A DNA stretch of 64,000 nucleotides from Bacteroidales bacterium (GTDB lineage Bacteria; Bacteroidota; Bacteroidia; Bacteroidales; Marinilabiliaceae), in the NCBI GenBank assembly GCA_022768325.1, contig JALEMI010000002.1:1-64000 (forward strand), written 5' to 3'. Of this stretch, positions 26,706 to 35,131 are shown piece after piece. The position numbers were made by a program, and so were the translations under genes. The notes below the pieces were generated by a model. It was given only the letters and a program-made list of their open reading frames with translations, ran no database searches and was not told the origin of the DNA. Position 1 is the first letter of the stretch. Each line of letters starts with the position of its first letter.

Positions 26706-27800
26706 TTAATGATTTTTTAACGTCTCGCTAAATTGCTTTATCCTTTGTTCCTGGTCTTTTTTGCATATCAGGAGTGTTCCCTTATCTTCGGCCACGATGT
26801 AACCCTCAAGACCCTGCACCACAATGTCGAGCCCGCTCGATGTGCGGACAATGCAATCGTGGCTCTCGATGAAACTGATGTTGCCGCTTCCGGCGGTGGC
26901 ATTTCCGTCGGCATCCTTGGTCAGCTGATTGTGGAGAGAGCCCCACGTGCCGAGGTCCGACCATCCGAAATTGGCGGGGAGGACGCACACGCCGCCTTTC
27001 CGCCCGAGAAGCTCAACATCGGACCCGCCAAGCGGCTCCATGACGGCGTAGTCAATTGATATACTGGGGCATTGGGGGAAAACACGTTCCACAGTCTCCG
27101 CCTCGCGCTCGGTGTAGAAGTCCACCGCCATCTCGTCAATCTTTGCGGCCACCTCGGGTTGGAACTTACGCAGGGCCGCCTCGGCAGTCTTGGCCTCCCA
27201 GAGGAAGATTCCCGAGTTCCAATAGTAGCCGCCCTCGGCAAGATAGCCAATTGCCACATCGTGCGACGGCTTCTCTTTGAAGGCCTTGACGGTTAGAATT
27301 CCACCTTCCGATGCTTCGCCACCTTGGATGTAGCCGTAGCCCGTCTCAGGGCGCGTAGGGGTCATTCCAAGGGTCAGCACTTTCGACGTACCGCTCACAA
27401 AATCAAGTCCTTGCGAGACAATGCGGCGGAACTCGTCGGTATTGACGACAAAATGGTCGGACGGCGAGACGACGACAACGGCATCGGGATACCGCTGGCG
27501 AATTTTCCAAATGACGTAGGCAATGCATGGGGCCGTGTTGCGCATGCATGGCTCAAGAAGTATGTTGTCCGACGGCAAAGAGGGCAGCTGCTCACGCACA
27601 ATGGCCTGATAGTTTGCCGAGGTCACAATCCACGTATGGTCGGGCGCAAACTCGTCTCCAAAACGGTCGGCCGTGAGCTGAAGGAGCGTCCGCCCGACTC
27701 CGAGTATGTCGATAAATTGCTTTGGGTTGTCGGGACGGCTCATGGGCCAAAAACGGCTTCCTATGCCTCCCGCCATTATCACTAAGTGTTTATCCGCCAT
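26706..27800 (-). CDS. manC: Mannose-1-phosphate guanylyltransferase
   Basis: 364 residues. The nucleotidyltransferase signature A-G-G-I-G-S-R-F-W-P-M-S-R-x-x-x-P-K-Q-F is at 11-29; S-P-S-D-H-F and F-K-E-K-P follow. It is the single-domain form without a phosphomannose isomerase tail. It makes GDP-mannose for glycans. 57 bp before the glycosylphosphotransferase, so it shares the surface-polysaccharide context. Confidence 0.94.
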   Translation of the reverse strand: MADKHLVIMAGGIGSRFWPMSRPDNPKQFIDILGVGRTLLQLTADRFGDEFAPDHTWIVTSANYQAIVREQLPSLPSDNILLEPCMRNTAPCIAYVIWKIRQRYPDAVVVVSPSDHFVVNTDEFRRIVSQGLDFVSGTSKVLTLGMTPTRPETGYGYIQGGEASEGGILTVKAFKEKPSHDVAIGYLAEGGYYWNSGIFLWEAKTAEAALRKFQPEVAAKIDEMAVDFYTEREAETVERVFPQCPSISIDYAVMEPLGGSDVELLGRKGGVCVLPANFGWSDLGTWGSLHNQLTKDADGNATAGSGNISFIESHDCIVRTSSGLDIVVQGLEGYIVAEDKGTLLICKKDQEQRIKQFSETLKNH

Positions 27801-27841
27801 ATTCTTGGGTAAAATTAGTTGTAGATTTTTTGTGGCGTAAT

Positions 27842-28360
27842 CTATGGCTGTTTGTCAATAGCCTCTCCTGCTTCACGCACCGCCTCCACGCACTTATCGA
27901 TATACGGGAAGACGTACGACGAAATCGGCTCAATGTATTTATATGTCACCATTTCCTTCTTTTGCTCTTCCGAGAAGATGCCCCCATCGCCCGGCCACAG
28001 CCTATTGGCCAAGCCAATAACGCAGCTGACCACAAGCAAAACCTTGACGACAGAGAACGCCCCGCCCAAAATCTTGTTTGGGATAGAGAGCGCGACCATC
28101 GAGAGAAAGCGCGTCGCAAGCGAGGAAACGAAATGGACAAGGATAACAATCACTACGAGCGTCACGGCAAAGGCTATCAAGCTCGTCGGGGTTCCCGCCA
28201 AATATGGCGAGATAAGTTCCTCAGTCTGAGGACAAAAGCGGGCTGCACCATAAAGCCCCAATGCCAAGGCCACAAGCCCTGCCAATTCGCCAATCAGCCC
28301 TCGCCGAAATCCGCTTACGAACGCGAATACGGCAATTGTAATTATGATTATGTCGAACAT
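27842..28360 (-). CDS. CvpA family membrane protein
   Basis: 172 residues from M-F-D-I-I-I-I-T at 28360. Four transmembrane helices with the CvpA pattern (F-x-x-G-F-R-R-G-L-I-G-E-L early in the protein). CvpA is needed for colicin V production in E. coli and bile or envelope tolerance in others; no clear biochemical role. It follows the tRNA-Arg terminator and precedes manC by 41 bp. Confidence 0.85.
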   Translation of the reverse strand: MFDIIIITIAVFAFVSGFRRGLIGELAGLVALALGLYGAARFCPQTEELISPYLAGTPTSLIAFAVTLVVIVILVHFVSSLATRFLSMVALSIPNKILGGAFSVVKVLLVVSCVIGLANRLWPGDGGIFSEEQKKEMVTYKYIEPISSYVFPYIDKCVEAVREAGEAIDKQP

Positions 28361-28387
28361 ACCCTCCAAAATTAGGCATTCATGCCT

Positions 28388-28430
28388 AAAAAAACAAAGC
28401 CACCCTCGATTCTTGAAAATCGGGGGTGGC
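28388..28430 (-). terminator. Terminator after tRNA-Arg
   Basis: GCCACCCCCGAT and ATCGAGGGTGGC (one C-A mismatch) around an 8-nt loop, then TTTG and TTTTTTT on the minus strand. It lies 5 bp after the tRNA. Confidence 0.85.
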
Positions 28431-28435
28431 ATCTG

Positions 28436-28507
28436 TGGCCTCACTCAGACTCGAACTGAAATTTAGAGTTTAGGAAACTCCCGTTCTATCCCTTGAACTA
28501 TGAGGCC
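28436..28507 (-). tRNA. tRNA-Arg (CCU anticodon)
   Basis: A full cloverleaf can be drawn: acceptor GGCCTCA/TGAGGCC, D-stem GTTC/GAAC, anticodon stem GGAGT/ACTCT with loop TTCCTAA, and T-arm with TTCGAGT. Anticodon CCT reads AGG codons. Discriminator A; the CCA end is not fully encoded. Confidence 0.93.
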
Positions 28508-28549
28508 ATTCCGGCTCAGTCGAGGACAATGCTCCTCGCAAAACCGATG

Positions 28550-28580
28550 CGAAGTTACGAAAATATTCTTACCTGCCAAC
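28550..28580 (-). promoter_or_regulatory. Promoter of tRNA-Arg
   Basis: Minus strand GTTG (28577-28580), 19 bp, TAACTTCG (28550-28557). One mismatch in each box; the start would be about 35 nt before the tRNA. Confidence 0.55.
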
Positions 28581-28609
28581 ACCGCCGCCTTTTTTAGCAA
28601 GACAATGCA

Positions 28610-28617
28610 TATATTTG
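28610..28617 (+). promoter_or_regulatory. -7 promoter element of rfbB
   Basis: TATATTTG is an exact TAnnTTTG, 35 bp before the rfbB ATG; the -33 box is poor. Confidence 0.5.
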
Positions 28618-28652
28618 CTTAAAATTCACCCCCCGCAGAACTCGTAATAACA

Positions 28653-29729
28653 ATGGGCAACCAGCAACGCAGCATCGTCATAACGGGCGGAGCCGGATTC
28701 ATCGGCAGCCACGTCGTTAGGCTCTTCGTCAACAAATATCCGCAATACAACATCATCAACCTCGACAAGTTGACCTACGCCGGCAACCTTGAGAACCTCA
28801 AAGACATTGAGAATCAGCCGAACTACACGTTCGTCAAGGCCGACATCTGCGACTACGAGACAATTCTCGACATTCTGCGGCAACACAACGTCGACGGCAT
28901 CATCCACCTCGCCGCCGAGAGCCATGTCGACCGCTCTATCCGAGACCCTTTCACCTTTGCCCGCACCAATGTAATGGGCACCCTCAGCCTCCTCCAAGCC
29001 GCTAAGACCTATTGGGAGAGCCGCCCCGAAGGGTACGAAGGCAAGCTCTTTTACCACATCTCGACCGACGAGGTGTACGGCGCACTGACTTTCGACGGCT
29101 CGCTCTTCACGGAGCAGACCAAGTATCAGCCCCACAGCCCATATAGCGCGTCAAAGGCCTCGTCCGACCATTTCGTGCGGGCTTTTCACGACACCTTCGG
29201 GATGCCCACCATCGTCACCAATTGCTCAAACAATTACGGCCCTTACCAATTCCCCGAGAAGCTCATTCCACTGTTTATCAACAACATACGCCACCGCCGC
29301 CCGCTCCCCGTCTACGGCAAGGGCGAGAATGTGCGCGACTGGCTTTACGTTGTAGACCATGCCCGCGCCATCGACCTCATTTTCCACAAGGGGAGAGTGG
29401 CCGAGACGTACAACATTGGCGGACACAATGAGTGGAAAAACATCGACATCGTCAAACTGCTCATCAAGACCGTCGACCGTCTCCTGGGCAATCCCGAGGG
29501 TTACAGCGATTGCCTCATATCGTACGTGGCCGACCGTAAGGGGCATGACCTCCGATACGCAATCGACCCCACAAAACTAAGCCGCGAATTGGGATGGAAG
29601 CCGTCGCTGCAGTTTGAGGAGGGAATTGAGAAAACCGTCAAGTGGTATCTCGACAATCAAGAGTGGATGGACCGCGTGACGTCGGGCGAATACGAGAAAT
29701 ATTATGAAGCGTTCTATGCCAATCGTTAA
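28653..29729 (+). CDS. rfbB: dTDP-glucose 4,6-dehydratase
   Basis: A 358-residue SDR enzyme. NAD-binding G-G-A-G-F-I-G-S-H at 12-20, catalytic T-D-E-V-Y-G, and Y-S-A-S-K with the active Tyr and Lys are visible. It converts dTDP-glucose to the 4-keto-6-deoxy sugar for dTDP-rhamnose. The other three pathway genes (rfbA, rfbC, rfbD) are 8 kb away at 37.9-40.2 kb on the same strand. The cyclophilin lipoprotein gene starts 26 bp before its stop. Confidence 0.96.
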   Translation: MGNQQRSIVITGGAGFIGSHVVRLFVNKYPQYNIINLDKLTYAGNLENLKDIENQPNYTFVKADICDYETILDILRQHNVDGIIHLAAESHVDRSIRDPFTFARTNVMGTLSLLQAAKTYWESRPEGYEGKLFYHISTDEVYGALTFDGSLFTEQTKYQPHSPYSASKASSDHFVRAFHDTFGMPTIVTNCSNNYGPYQFPEKLIPLFINNIRHRRPLPVYGKGENVRDWLYVVDHARAIDLIFHKGRVAETYNIGGHNEWKNIDIVKLLIKTVDRLLGNPEGYSDCLISYVADRKGHDLRYAIDPTKLSRELGWKPSLQFEEGIEKTVKWYLDNQEWMDRVTSGEYEKYYEAFYANR

Positions 29730-30975
29730 GGCTGCCATCCTATTGGTCGTCAGCACGTTGCTGATGTCGTCATGCTCAAACGACAAGACCAATACCAATG
29801 CAAACAATCAGCCTCGTCAGACCCGTAACTTCTACGCACAAGACGCAGCGTCGCAACTTGTCGTAACCCTTTTTGACCCTACGGGCGGAAAGATTGGCAA
29901 CACTATTGCGACCTACGTCGACGGCGACATTGTCTGCGCCCCACTGTCCGCAGTGCGCGGGGCGCACCACGCCAAGGTGTCGACGCTCACCGAGACCGAC
30001 ACATATCCCGTCTACGGGTTTACGGCTTTCGACTTCCGGACGGACATGGTCTTGCTCCGCGTCGGGAAACGGAATAACTCATTCTCACGCTCCTACCCTA
30101 CCCCAATATCCCCTGCCGACACCATTTTCGGAATAAACGCCAACACCGAGGGCAAGATTTTCCGCACGATGTTGAAGTATGGTGACAAGGTGACAATAGC
30201 CCCTGGTGCCGCGGCGTTTGACAATGCCGGCCGTCTCCGCGGCGTCGCCAATGTCAATGGCGACCTCGTCCCGATGCGAGACATCGACAGCCTCACGGCA
30301 AGGCAGACCGCCCAACACGCGTCGGTGTACGACCTCCGTCTCAAGACCGGGCGCAAATATATCAGCTACACAAAGGTGGCGGGCTTTCTCGTGAAGACGA
30401 CAATGGGCAACTTCAAGATACGCCTTTTTGACGACGTGCCAGAGTATCGCGACAACTTCATAAAGCTCGTCTCCGACCATTACTACGACAGCCTGCTCGT
30501 CCATCGCGTCTTGCCGTCGTTCCTGATTCAGACAGGCGCAGCCGATACGAAATACGCCAAGGCTGACGACGTCATAGGGTGGCAAGGTCCCGGCTACACG
30601 TTGCCAATCATCGAGAATCAGAAACACTTCCACAAACGGACTGCCGTAGCCGCATCCAAACTTCCGCCAGACCGCAACCCGCAAAACCGTTGCGACGGCG
30701 GTCAGTTCTACATTGTCTGCGGACGCAAATTCACACCTGCGGAGCTTGACAAGATTGCCCGCGAGGAGCATAAGACATTCTCGCCCGCCCAACGCCAGGC
30801 TTACACCACCGTGGGCGGCGCACCACATCTTGACGGCGACTATGTCGTTTTCGGCGAAGTGACGCAGGGAATGGACGTTGTCGACGAGATTTCGAGGGTC
30901 GAGCTGACGGGCGATAAAGGCGACCGCCCATTGCGCAATGTCCGCGTTTTGTCAATATCCATGATTCTGAAGTGA
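29704..30975 (+). CDS. Cyclophilin-type peptidyl-prolyl isomerase lipoprotein with a degenerate trypsin-like domain
   Basis: 423 residues. SP-II signal ending L-M-S-S-C. Residues about 45-185 follow the pattern of S1C trypsin-like domains (A-A-S-Q-L-V-V-T-L-F, C-A-P-L-S-A-V-R-G-A, D-F-R-T-D-M-V-L-L-R-V, P-G-A-A-A-F-D-N-A-G-R-L-R-G-V). The His, and the Ser within the G-x-S-G-x-P position, are replaced, so it is probably not a protease. Residues about 225-420 form a cyclophilin domain (T-M-G-N-F-K-I-R-L-F, H-R-V-L-P-S-F-L-I-Q-T-G, G-G-Q-F-Y-I-V-C-G). Overlaps rfbB by 26 bp and vsr by 4 bp. The protease-fold reading is my inference. Confidence 0.82.
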   Translation: MKRSMPIVKAAILLVVSTLLMSSCSNDKTNTNANNQPRQTRNFYAQDAASQLVVTLFDPTGGKIGNTIATYVDGDIVCAPLSAVRGAHHAKVSTLTETDTYPVYGFTAFDFRTDMVLLRVGKRNNSFSRSYPTPISPADTIFGINANTEGKIFRTMLKYGDKVTIAPGAAAFDNAGRLRGVANVNGDLVPMRDIDSLTARQTAQHASVYDLRLKTGRKYISYTKVAGFLVKTTMGNFKIRLFDDVPEYRDNFIKLVSDHYYDSLLVHRVLPSFLIQTGAADTKYAKADDVIGWQGPGYTLPIIENQKHFHKRTAVAASKLPPDRNPQNRCDGGQFYIVCGRKFTPAELDKIAREEHKTFSPAQRQAYTTVGGAPHLDGDYVVFGEVTQGMDVVDEISRVELTGDKGDRPLRNVRVLSISMILK

Positions 30976-31562
30976 CGCGAAAACATAAGCCCAAGAGCGT
31001 CAGCGAAGTGATGGCATCCATCCATTCGCAAGACACTAAGCCAGAAATCATTGCTCGCCACTGGCTTTGGGCGCATGGATACCGTTACCGAAAGAACGAC
31101 AGTCAATTGCCTGGCAAACCCGACATTGTCGTAACAGCCTCTCGCACAGCCATTTTCATCAATGGCTGCTTCTGGCACCAACACGAGGGATGCAGCAACT
31201 ACTCTACGCCACGGACAAACACCGACTTCTGGAAACGTAAGTTCGAGAGAAACAAGGAGCGCGACACGCGTGTGCGCAACGAGCTGCGCTCTTTAGGCTG
31301 GCGGACAATGGTCGTGTGGGAGTGCCAACTCAAGCCCGCCAAGGCCGAGGAGACAATGGCGGCCGTCTCACACCTGCTCGACGAGGCAAGGCAAGAGTGG
31401 GAGGCTTTGCGCCCATCGGTCCGTCGTCACACCCAAATACCGCAAGACACCCCATCCCCTTCACCCTACAATTCCGACAGTCAGACCGACAACCTATACA
31501 TGGCCGCCGAGGACGAGATGGACTACGGCAGCAACGACTCAAACCACTACCCCTCAGAATGA
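30972..31562 (+). CDS. vsr: Very short patch repair (Vsr-type) DNA mismatch endonuclease
   Basis: 196 residues from a GTG that overlaps the previous stop (GTGA). R/K-x-x-x-M-A-S-I-H-S-Q-D-T-K-P-E at 8-25, D51 in G-K-P-D-I-V, and F-I-N-G-C-F-W-H-Q-H-E-G-C (H69, H71) are the Vsr active-site and zinc-site blocks; the numbering closely matches E. coli Vsr. A 45-residue polar C-terminal tail is extra. Vsr nicks T:G mismatches arising from deaminated methylcytosine, but no cytosine methylase is in the window. Coupled to tatD by an ATGA overlap. Confidence 0.9.
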   Translation: MTRKHKPKSVSEVMASIHSQDTKPEIIARHWLWAHGYRYRKNDSQLPGKPDIVVTASRTAIFINGCFWHQHEGCSNYSTPRTNTDFWKRKFERNKERDTRVRNELRSLGWRTMVVWECQLKPAKAEETMAAVSHLLDEARQEWEALRPSVRRHTQIPQDTPSPSPYNSDSQTDNLYMAAEDEMDYGSNDSNHYPSE

Positions 31563-32338
31563 TAGACACACACACTCACATCTACGAAAAGGCCTTCGCC
31601 GACGACATCGACAGCGTCATCGACCGTGCCAAGGAGGCCGGCGTGACGCGCATGATTCTCCCCTCGTGCAATATGTCCGACGCCCCTCTTGTTGCCGAAA
31701 CTTGCGCCGCGCATCCCGACACGTGCTTCGCCCTCTATGGCCTTCATCCCACCGAGATGGGCGACGACCCAATGGCCGAGGCGGAGCAGCTCATGGACTT
31801 CGCCCACTCGCACGGTTCGTTTGTCGGCATTGGCGAGATAGGCCTCGACCTGCATTGGGACAAGAGCCGCAAAGACGAGCAAGTTGCGGTCCTAAAGTGG
31901 CAGCTCTCCTACGCCTACGACCATTCGCTCCCCGTCTCCATCCACTGCCGCGAGGCCGTATGGCTCCTTATGGAGACTTTCGCTCAAATGGGCAACCGCA
32001 TTCCCTGCGGCTCGCTCCATTGCTTTGCGGGAAGCCCCGACGAGGCGCAGACAATATGCCGCAAGTGGCCACAACTGATGTTCGGTTTCGGAGGCTCGTC
32101 TACATATAAAAACAGCAAAGTGGCCCACATAGCCACGCTTGTCCCCAAGGACCGCATCATCACCGAGACCGACGCCCCATACCTGACCCCCGTTCCCTTC
32201 AGGGGCAAACGCAACGAACCCGCCTACATCCCCCTAATCGTCGCAAGGCTCGCCGAAGAGATGCAACTCCCCGCCGAAGAAGTAGCTCAACTCACGACCG
32301 ACAACGCCATGCGCCTCTTCTTCCCCAATGAATCATAA
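31559..32338 (+). CDS. tatD: TatD family metal-dependent hydrolase/DNase
   Basis: 259 residues from the ATG at 31559, chosen because H-T-H at residues 4-6 must be near the N-terminus. Metal-site motifs: D-T-H-T-H, G-E-I-G-L-D near 95, V-S-I-H-C-R-E-A, H-C-F-A-G and E-T-D-A-P-Y-L. TatD proteins are 3'-5' exonucleases linked to DNA repair. The gene starts inside the vsr stop, so the two are coupled. Confidence 0.93.
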   Translation: MIDTHTHIYEKAFADDIDSVIDRAKEAGVTRMILPSCNMSDAPLVAETCAAHPDTCFALYGLHPTEMGDDPMAEAEQLMDFAHSHGSFVGIGEIGLDLHWDKSRKDEQVAVLKWQLSYAYDHSLPVSIHCREAVWLLMETFAQMGNRIPCGSLHCFAGSPDEAQTICRKWPQLMFGFGGSSTYKNSKVAHIATLVPKDRIITETDAPYLTPVPFRGKRNEPAYIPLIVARLAEEMQLPAEEVAQLTTDNAMRLFFPNES

Positions 32339-32517
32339 AAGTAACAAAACTATAACACCGTCGCCGAAAACCGCTTATTCGTTGCTACTCAACGCTTAAC
32401 AACCACTTTGGCAGCAAACAGCACCCACAAAGCGCAACCTAAAACCCGCCAAACACACTCATTTTGCTAAGAAATTAGCTCAGTAGTTGTAAAAATTTAG
32501 TAATTTGGCATCGGGAA

Positions 32518-32541
32518 GCGCACGGTCAGTACGCCGTGCGC
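32518..32541 (+). promoter_or_regulatory. Perfect 8-bp hairpin in the exbB leader
   Basis: GCGCACGG, 8-nt loop, CCGTGCGC; directly followed by a smaller TTGTC-ATT-GACAA stem. It sits about 60 bp before exbB with no T-run, so it is more likely a leader structure affecting mRNA stability or translation than a terminator. Confidence 0.45.
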
Positions 32542-32599
32542 TTGTCATTGACAAACAGAAAAACAACAAATTAATAAAAGTCAAATTATTCTACAGATT

Positions 32600-33412
32600 A
32601 TGAAAAAGCTATTTGCCTACGTAGCAGTCCTCGGCATCATGAGCTTCAGCTCTGTCGCCATGGCACAAGATGAGAGCGCAGCAGCCCCCGCAGCCGAGCA
32701 GGTTGAACAGGCCGCAGCACCCGCAGCCGAGGAGGTCACCACAGAGGCCGCAGCACCCGTTGCAGAAGAAGAGGCTCCAAGCCTTCATCAGGTTCTCAAA
32801 GAGAAATTCGTCGAAGGCGGTGTAGGCTGGATGCTCCCCGTCCTCGCTTGTATGGTCTTCGGTCTCGCTATCTGCATCGAGCGTATCATCTACCTCACCG
32901 CAGCCAACACCAACACCAAGAAGCTCCTCGCTAAGGTCGAAGAGGCATTCGAGCAAGGTGGCGTAGAGGCAGCCAAGGAAGTTTGCCGCAACACCCGTGG
33001 CCCCGTCGCTTCCATCTTCTTCCAGGGCCTCGACCGCTACGCAGAGGGTCCCGACATGGTCGAGAAGGCTGTCTCCTCCTACGGCTCTGTCCAGATGGGT
33101 CGCATGGAGAACGGTCTCTCCTGGATCTCCCTCTTCATCGCCATCGCTCCATCCCTCGGCTTCATGGGTACAGTCGTTGGTATGATCGCAGCATTCGACT
33201 CCATCCAGCAGCTCGGCGACATGAGCCCTGTAGCTCTCGCAGGCGGTATCAAGGTGGCTCTTCTTACAACCATCTTCGGTCTTATCGCCGCTGTCAGCCT
33301 CCAGCTCTTCTATAACTACATCGTTGCTAAGATTGACTCCATCGTCAACAAGATGGAGGACGCTTCCATCTCTCTGATGGACATCATCCTCAAGTATCAG
33401 GCTAAGCACTAA
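32600..33412 (+). CDS. exbB: ExbB/TolQ/MotA-family proton channel protein
   Basis: 270 residues. N-terminal signal-like helix, then an Ala/Glu/Pro-rich stretch (about 23-60), one helix near 76-95, a cytoplasmic part, and two C-terminal helices with the family's G-x-x-G-T-V-x-G-M and G-G-I-K-V-A-L-L-T-T-I-F-G-L blocks. It drives TonB-type transporters using the proton gradient together with the two ExbD proteins downstream. A tight hairpin follows its stop. Confidence 0.93.
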   Translation: MKKLFAYVAVLGIMSFSSVAMAQDESAAAPAAEQVEQAAAPAAEEVTTEAAAPVAEEEAPSLHQVLKEKFVEGGVGWMLPVLACMVFGLAICIERIIYLTAANTNTKKLLAKVEEAFEQGGVEAAKEVCRNTRGPVASIFFQGLDRYAEGPDMVEKAVSSYGSVQMGRMENGLSWISLFIAIAPSLGFMGTVVGMIAAFDSIQQLGDMSPVALAGGIKVALLTTIFGLIAAVSLQLFYNYIVAKIDSIVNKMEDASISLMDIILKYQAKH

Positions 33413-33424
33413 TTCACCCTCATC

Positions 33425-33441
33425 GGGATGCAAGGCATCCC
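33425..33441 (+). terminator. Tight hairpin between exbB and the next gene
   Basis: GGGATGC-AAG-GCATCCC, a perfect 7-bp stem with a 3-nt loop, 12 bp after the exbB stop. No T-run; a partial terminator or processing hairpin that would keep exbB expressed above the downstream genes. Confidence 0.45.
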
Positions 33442-33484
33442 CTTGTCGTAGCGAATAGATTAAGCCTAATAATAAATTAAGGAG

Positions 33485-33925
33485 ATGAAAAAAATCGAAT
33501 TTATAACCAAAATCGTCGAGTACGTCCTCCTCATCATTGGAGCAATCCTTGTATTGGCAGGATTTACCAACAGCGCGCAGGATGCCATCCAAGACGGCTC
33601 AGCAACCGACCTGGCCATCATGTACACGGGCTCGCTCCTCGCCATCGGATTCTTTGGTGCTCTGATTGCATTGGCCGTCGAGCTTGCTTCCGACACGAAA
33701 AGGCTCATCAAAGCCGCAATCTTTGCCGTTGCCCTACTCGTTGTTTTAGTCATTTTCTGGAACATCAGCGACGCCACTCCTCTGCCCCTTATCGGCTACG
33801 AGGGCGACCAGAACCAAGGCGCTTGGCTCAAACTTGCTGATACCGGAATCTTCTGCGCATACCTCGCCCTTGGCGGCGCTGTAGTCTCGATCATCGTCAC
33901 CGAGATCTACCAGCTTTTCCGCTAA
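33485..33925 (+). CDS. Small four-helix membrane protein of the Exb cluster
   Basis: 146 residues with four hydrophobic helices. No named domain recognised. It occupies the position between exbB and exbD where Bacteroidetes commonly carry a small membrane protein. A purine-rich G-G-A-G stretch lies just before the ATG. Presumed accessory part of the ExbBD energiser, by position only. Confidence 0.75.
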   Translation: MKKIEFITKIVEYVLLIIGAILVLAGFTNSAQDAIQDGSATDLAIMYTGSLLAIGFFGALIALAVELASDTKRLIKAAIFAVALLVVLVIFWNISDATPLPLIGYEGDQNQGAWLKLADTGIFCAYLALGGAVVSIIVTEIYQLFR

Positions 33926-33967
33926 GAAAGCGCTGATATGAGTGTTAACAAACTAAAGTAACAAACT

Positions 33968-34546
33968 ATGGGTAATAAGAAAGAGACGCCAGACGTCAAT
34001 GCGAGCTCAACAGCTGACATCGCGTTCCTGCTGCTCGTCTTCTTCCTCATTTCGTCAACTATGACCTCCGACTTCGGTCTTGGCCGTATGTTGCCACCCA
34101 TTGCCCCCCCCGACCAGACCGACGCGCCCATCATCAAGGAGCGCAACGTCTTCACCGTACAGCTCAACTACAAGAACCAGCTGCTCGTCAGGGGTGAATG
34201 GATGGAGAACGTCAGCCAACTGAAGCAGAAGGCCAAGGAGTTCATCGAGAACAGATATAACGACCCCAATATGCCGGAAAAGGTCGACACCGAGGTACCT
34301 ATCTTCGGAACCGTCCCCGTCAGCAAGGGCATCATATCTCTCCAAAACGACCGCGGTAGCCAATACCAAGCTTACCTTGAGGTCCAAAACGAACTCCAGG
34401 CCGCATACAACGAACTTCGTGACGAACTCGCAAAACGCAAGTTTGGCAAGAATTTCGAGGACTGCGAGGAAGAGGAGCAAAACGCCATCAAGAAAATCTA
34501 TCCTCAGAGAATCTCAGAGGCAGAACCCAAAAACTATAAGAAGTAA
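33968..34546 (+). CDS. exbD: ExbD/TolR family protein 1
   Basis: 192 residues, longer than usual. N-terminal membrane helix with the channel Asp in A-S-S-T-A-D-I-A-F-L-L-L-V-F-F-L, then a periplasmic domain. It transmits proton flow to TonB. Contains a C8 tract (34104-34111) in conserved coding sequence. Its stop overlaps the next ATG by one base. Confidence 0.92.
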   Translation: MGNKKETPDVNASSTADIAFLLLVFFLISSTMTSDFGLGRMLPPIAPPDQTDAPIIKERNVFTVQLNYKNQLLVRGEWMENVSQLKQKAKEFIENRYNDPNMPEKVDTEVPIFGTVPVSKGIISLQNDRGSQYQAYLEVQNELQAAYNELRDELAKRKFGKNFEDCEEEEQNAIKKIYPQRISEAEPKNYKK

Positions 34547-35001
34547 TGGCTGTAATCAGAAAAAGCAAGAAGAAAGGGCAGTTCAAGGTCAACACCTCTT
34601 CGCTTCCTGACATCGTGTTCATGCTTCTGTTCTTCTTCATGGTCGCTTCGAACATGAAGGAAGTAACGCTGATAGTCAAGGTCAAGCTGCCCGAGGCCAC
34701 CGAGGTCACAAAGCTCGAGCAAAAATCGCTCGTCAGCTACATCTACGTCGGCAAACCTATGCAAGCTAAGAAATACGGCTCCGAGCCGCGTATCCAGCTT
34801 AACGACACGTTTGCCACTGTCGACGACATCGAGAACTACATCCTCCAAGAGCGCGAAGGTCTCAAAGAGAGCGACCGCCCAAAGATGACTGTTTCTATCA
34901 AAGCTGACGCCGACATTCAAATGGGCACCATAACCGACATCAAGCAGGCCCTCCGTAAGGCCCAAGCTCTGAAAATCAGCTACGCTGCCCGTAAACGATA
35001 A
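34546..35001 (+). CDS. exbD: ExbD/TolR family protein 2
   Basis: 151 residues. The channel Asp lies in N-T-S-S-L-P-D-I-V-F-M-L-L-F-F-F-M; a periplasmic TolR-like domain follows. Paired ExbD genes behind one exbB are usual in Bacteroidetes. A very strong terminator follows. Confidence 0.92.
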   Translation: MAVIRKSKKKGQFKVNTSSLPDIVFMLLFFFMVASNMKEVTLIVKVKLPEATEVTKLEQKSLVSYIYVGKPMQAKKYGSEPRIQLNDTFATVDDIENYILQEREGLKESDRPKMTVSIKADADIQMGTITDIKQALRKAQALKISYAARKR

Positions 35002-35037
35002 AAGGTAAATAGCAAACAATACCAAGCAATGCGAGAA

Positions 35038-35069
35038 CGCCGCGCCCATGTCCAGGGCGCGGCGTTTTT
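35038..35069 (+). terminator. Terminator of the exb operon
   Basis: CGCCGCGCCC, 7-nt loop, GGGCGCGGCG, then TTTTT. Confidence 0.93.
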
Positions 35070-35131
35070 ACGTTTACATACTATCCTTAAAAAGAGTATT
35101 TTCGCGTTATCGACTTCTCAGTAGCAAAAAC

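Noticed and set aside
34104..34111. C8 tract inside exbD as a phase-variation site
   Set aside because: The residues (A-P-P) lie in a conserved energiser gene whose switching would be harmful. It also warns that C8 runs arise by chance here, which lowers confidence in the other tracts.
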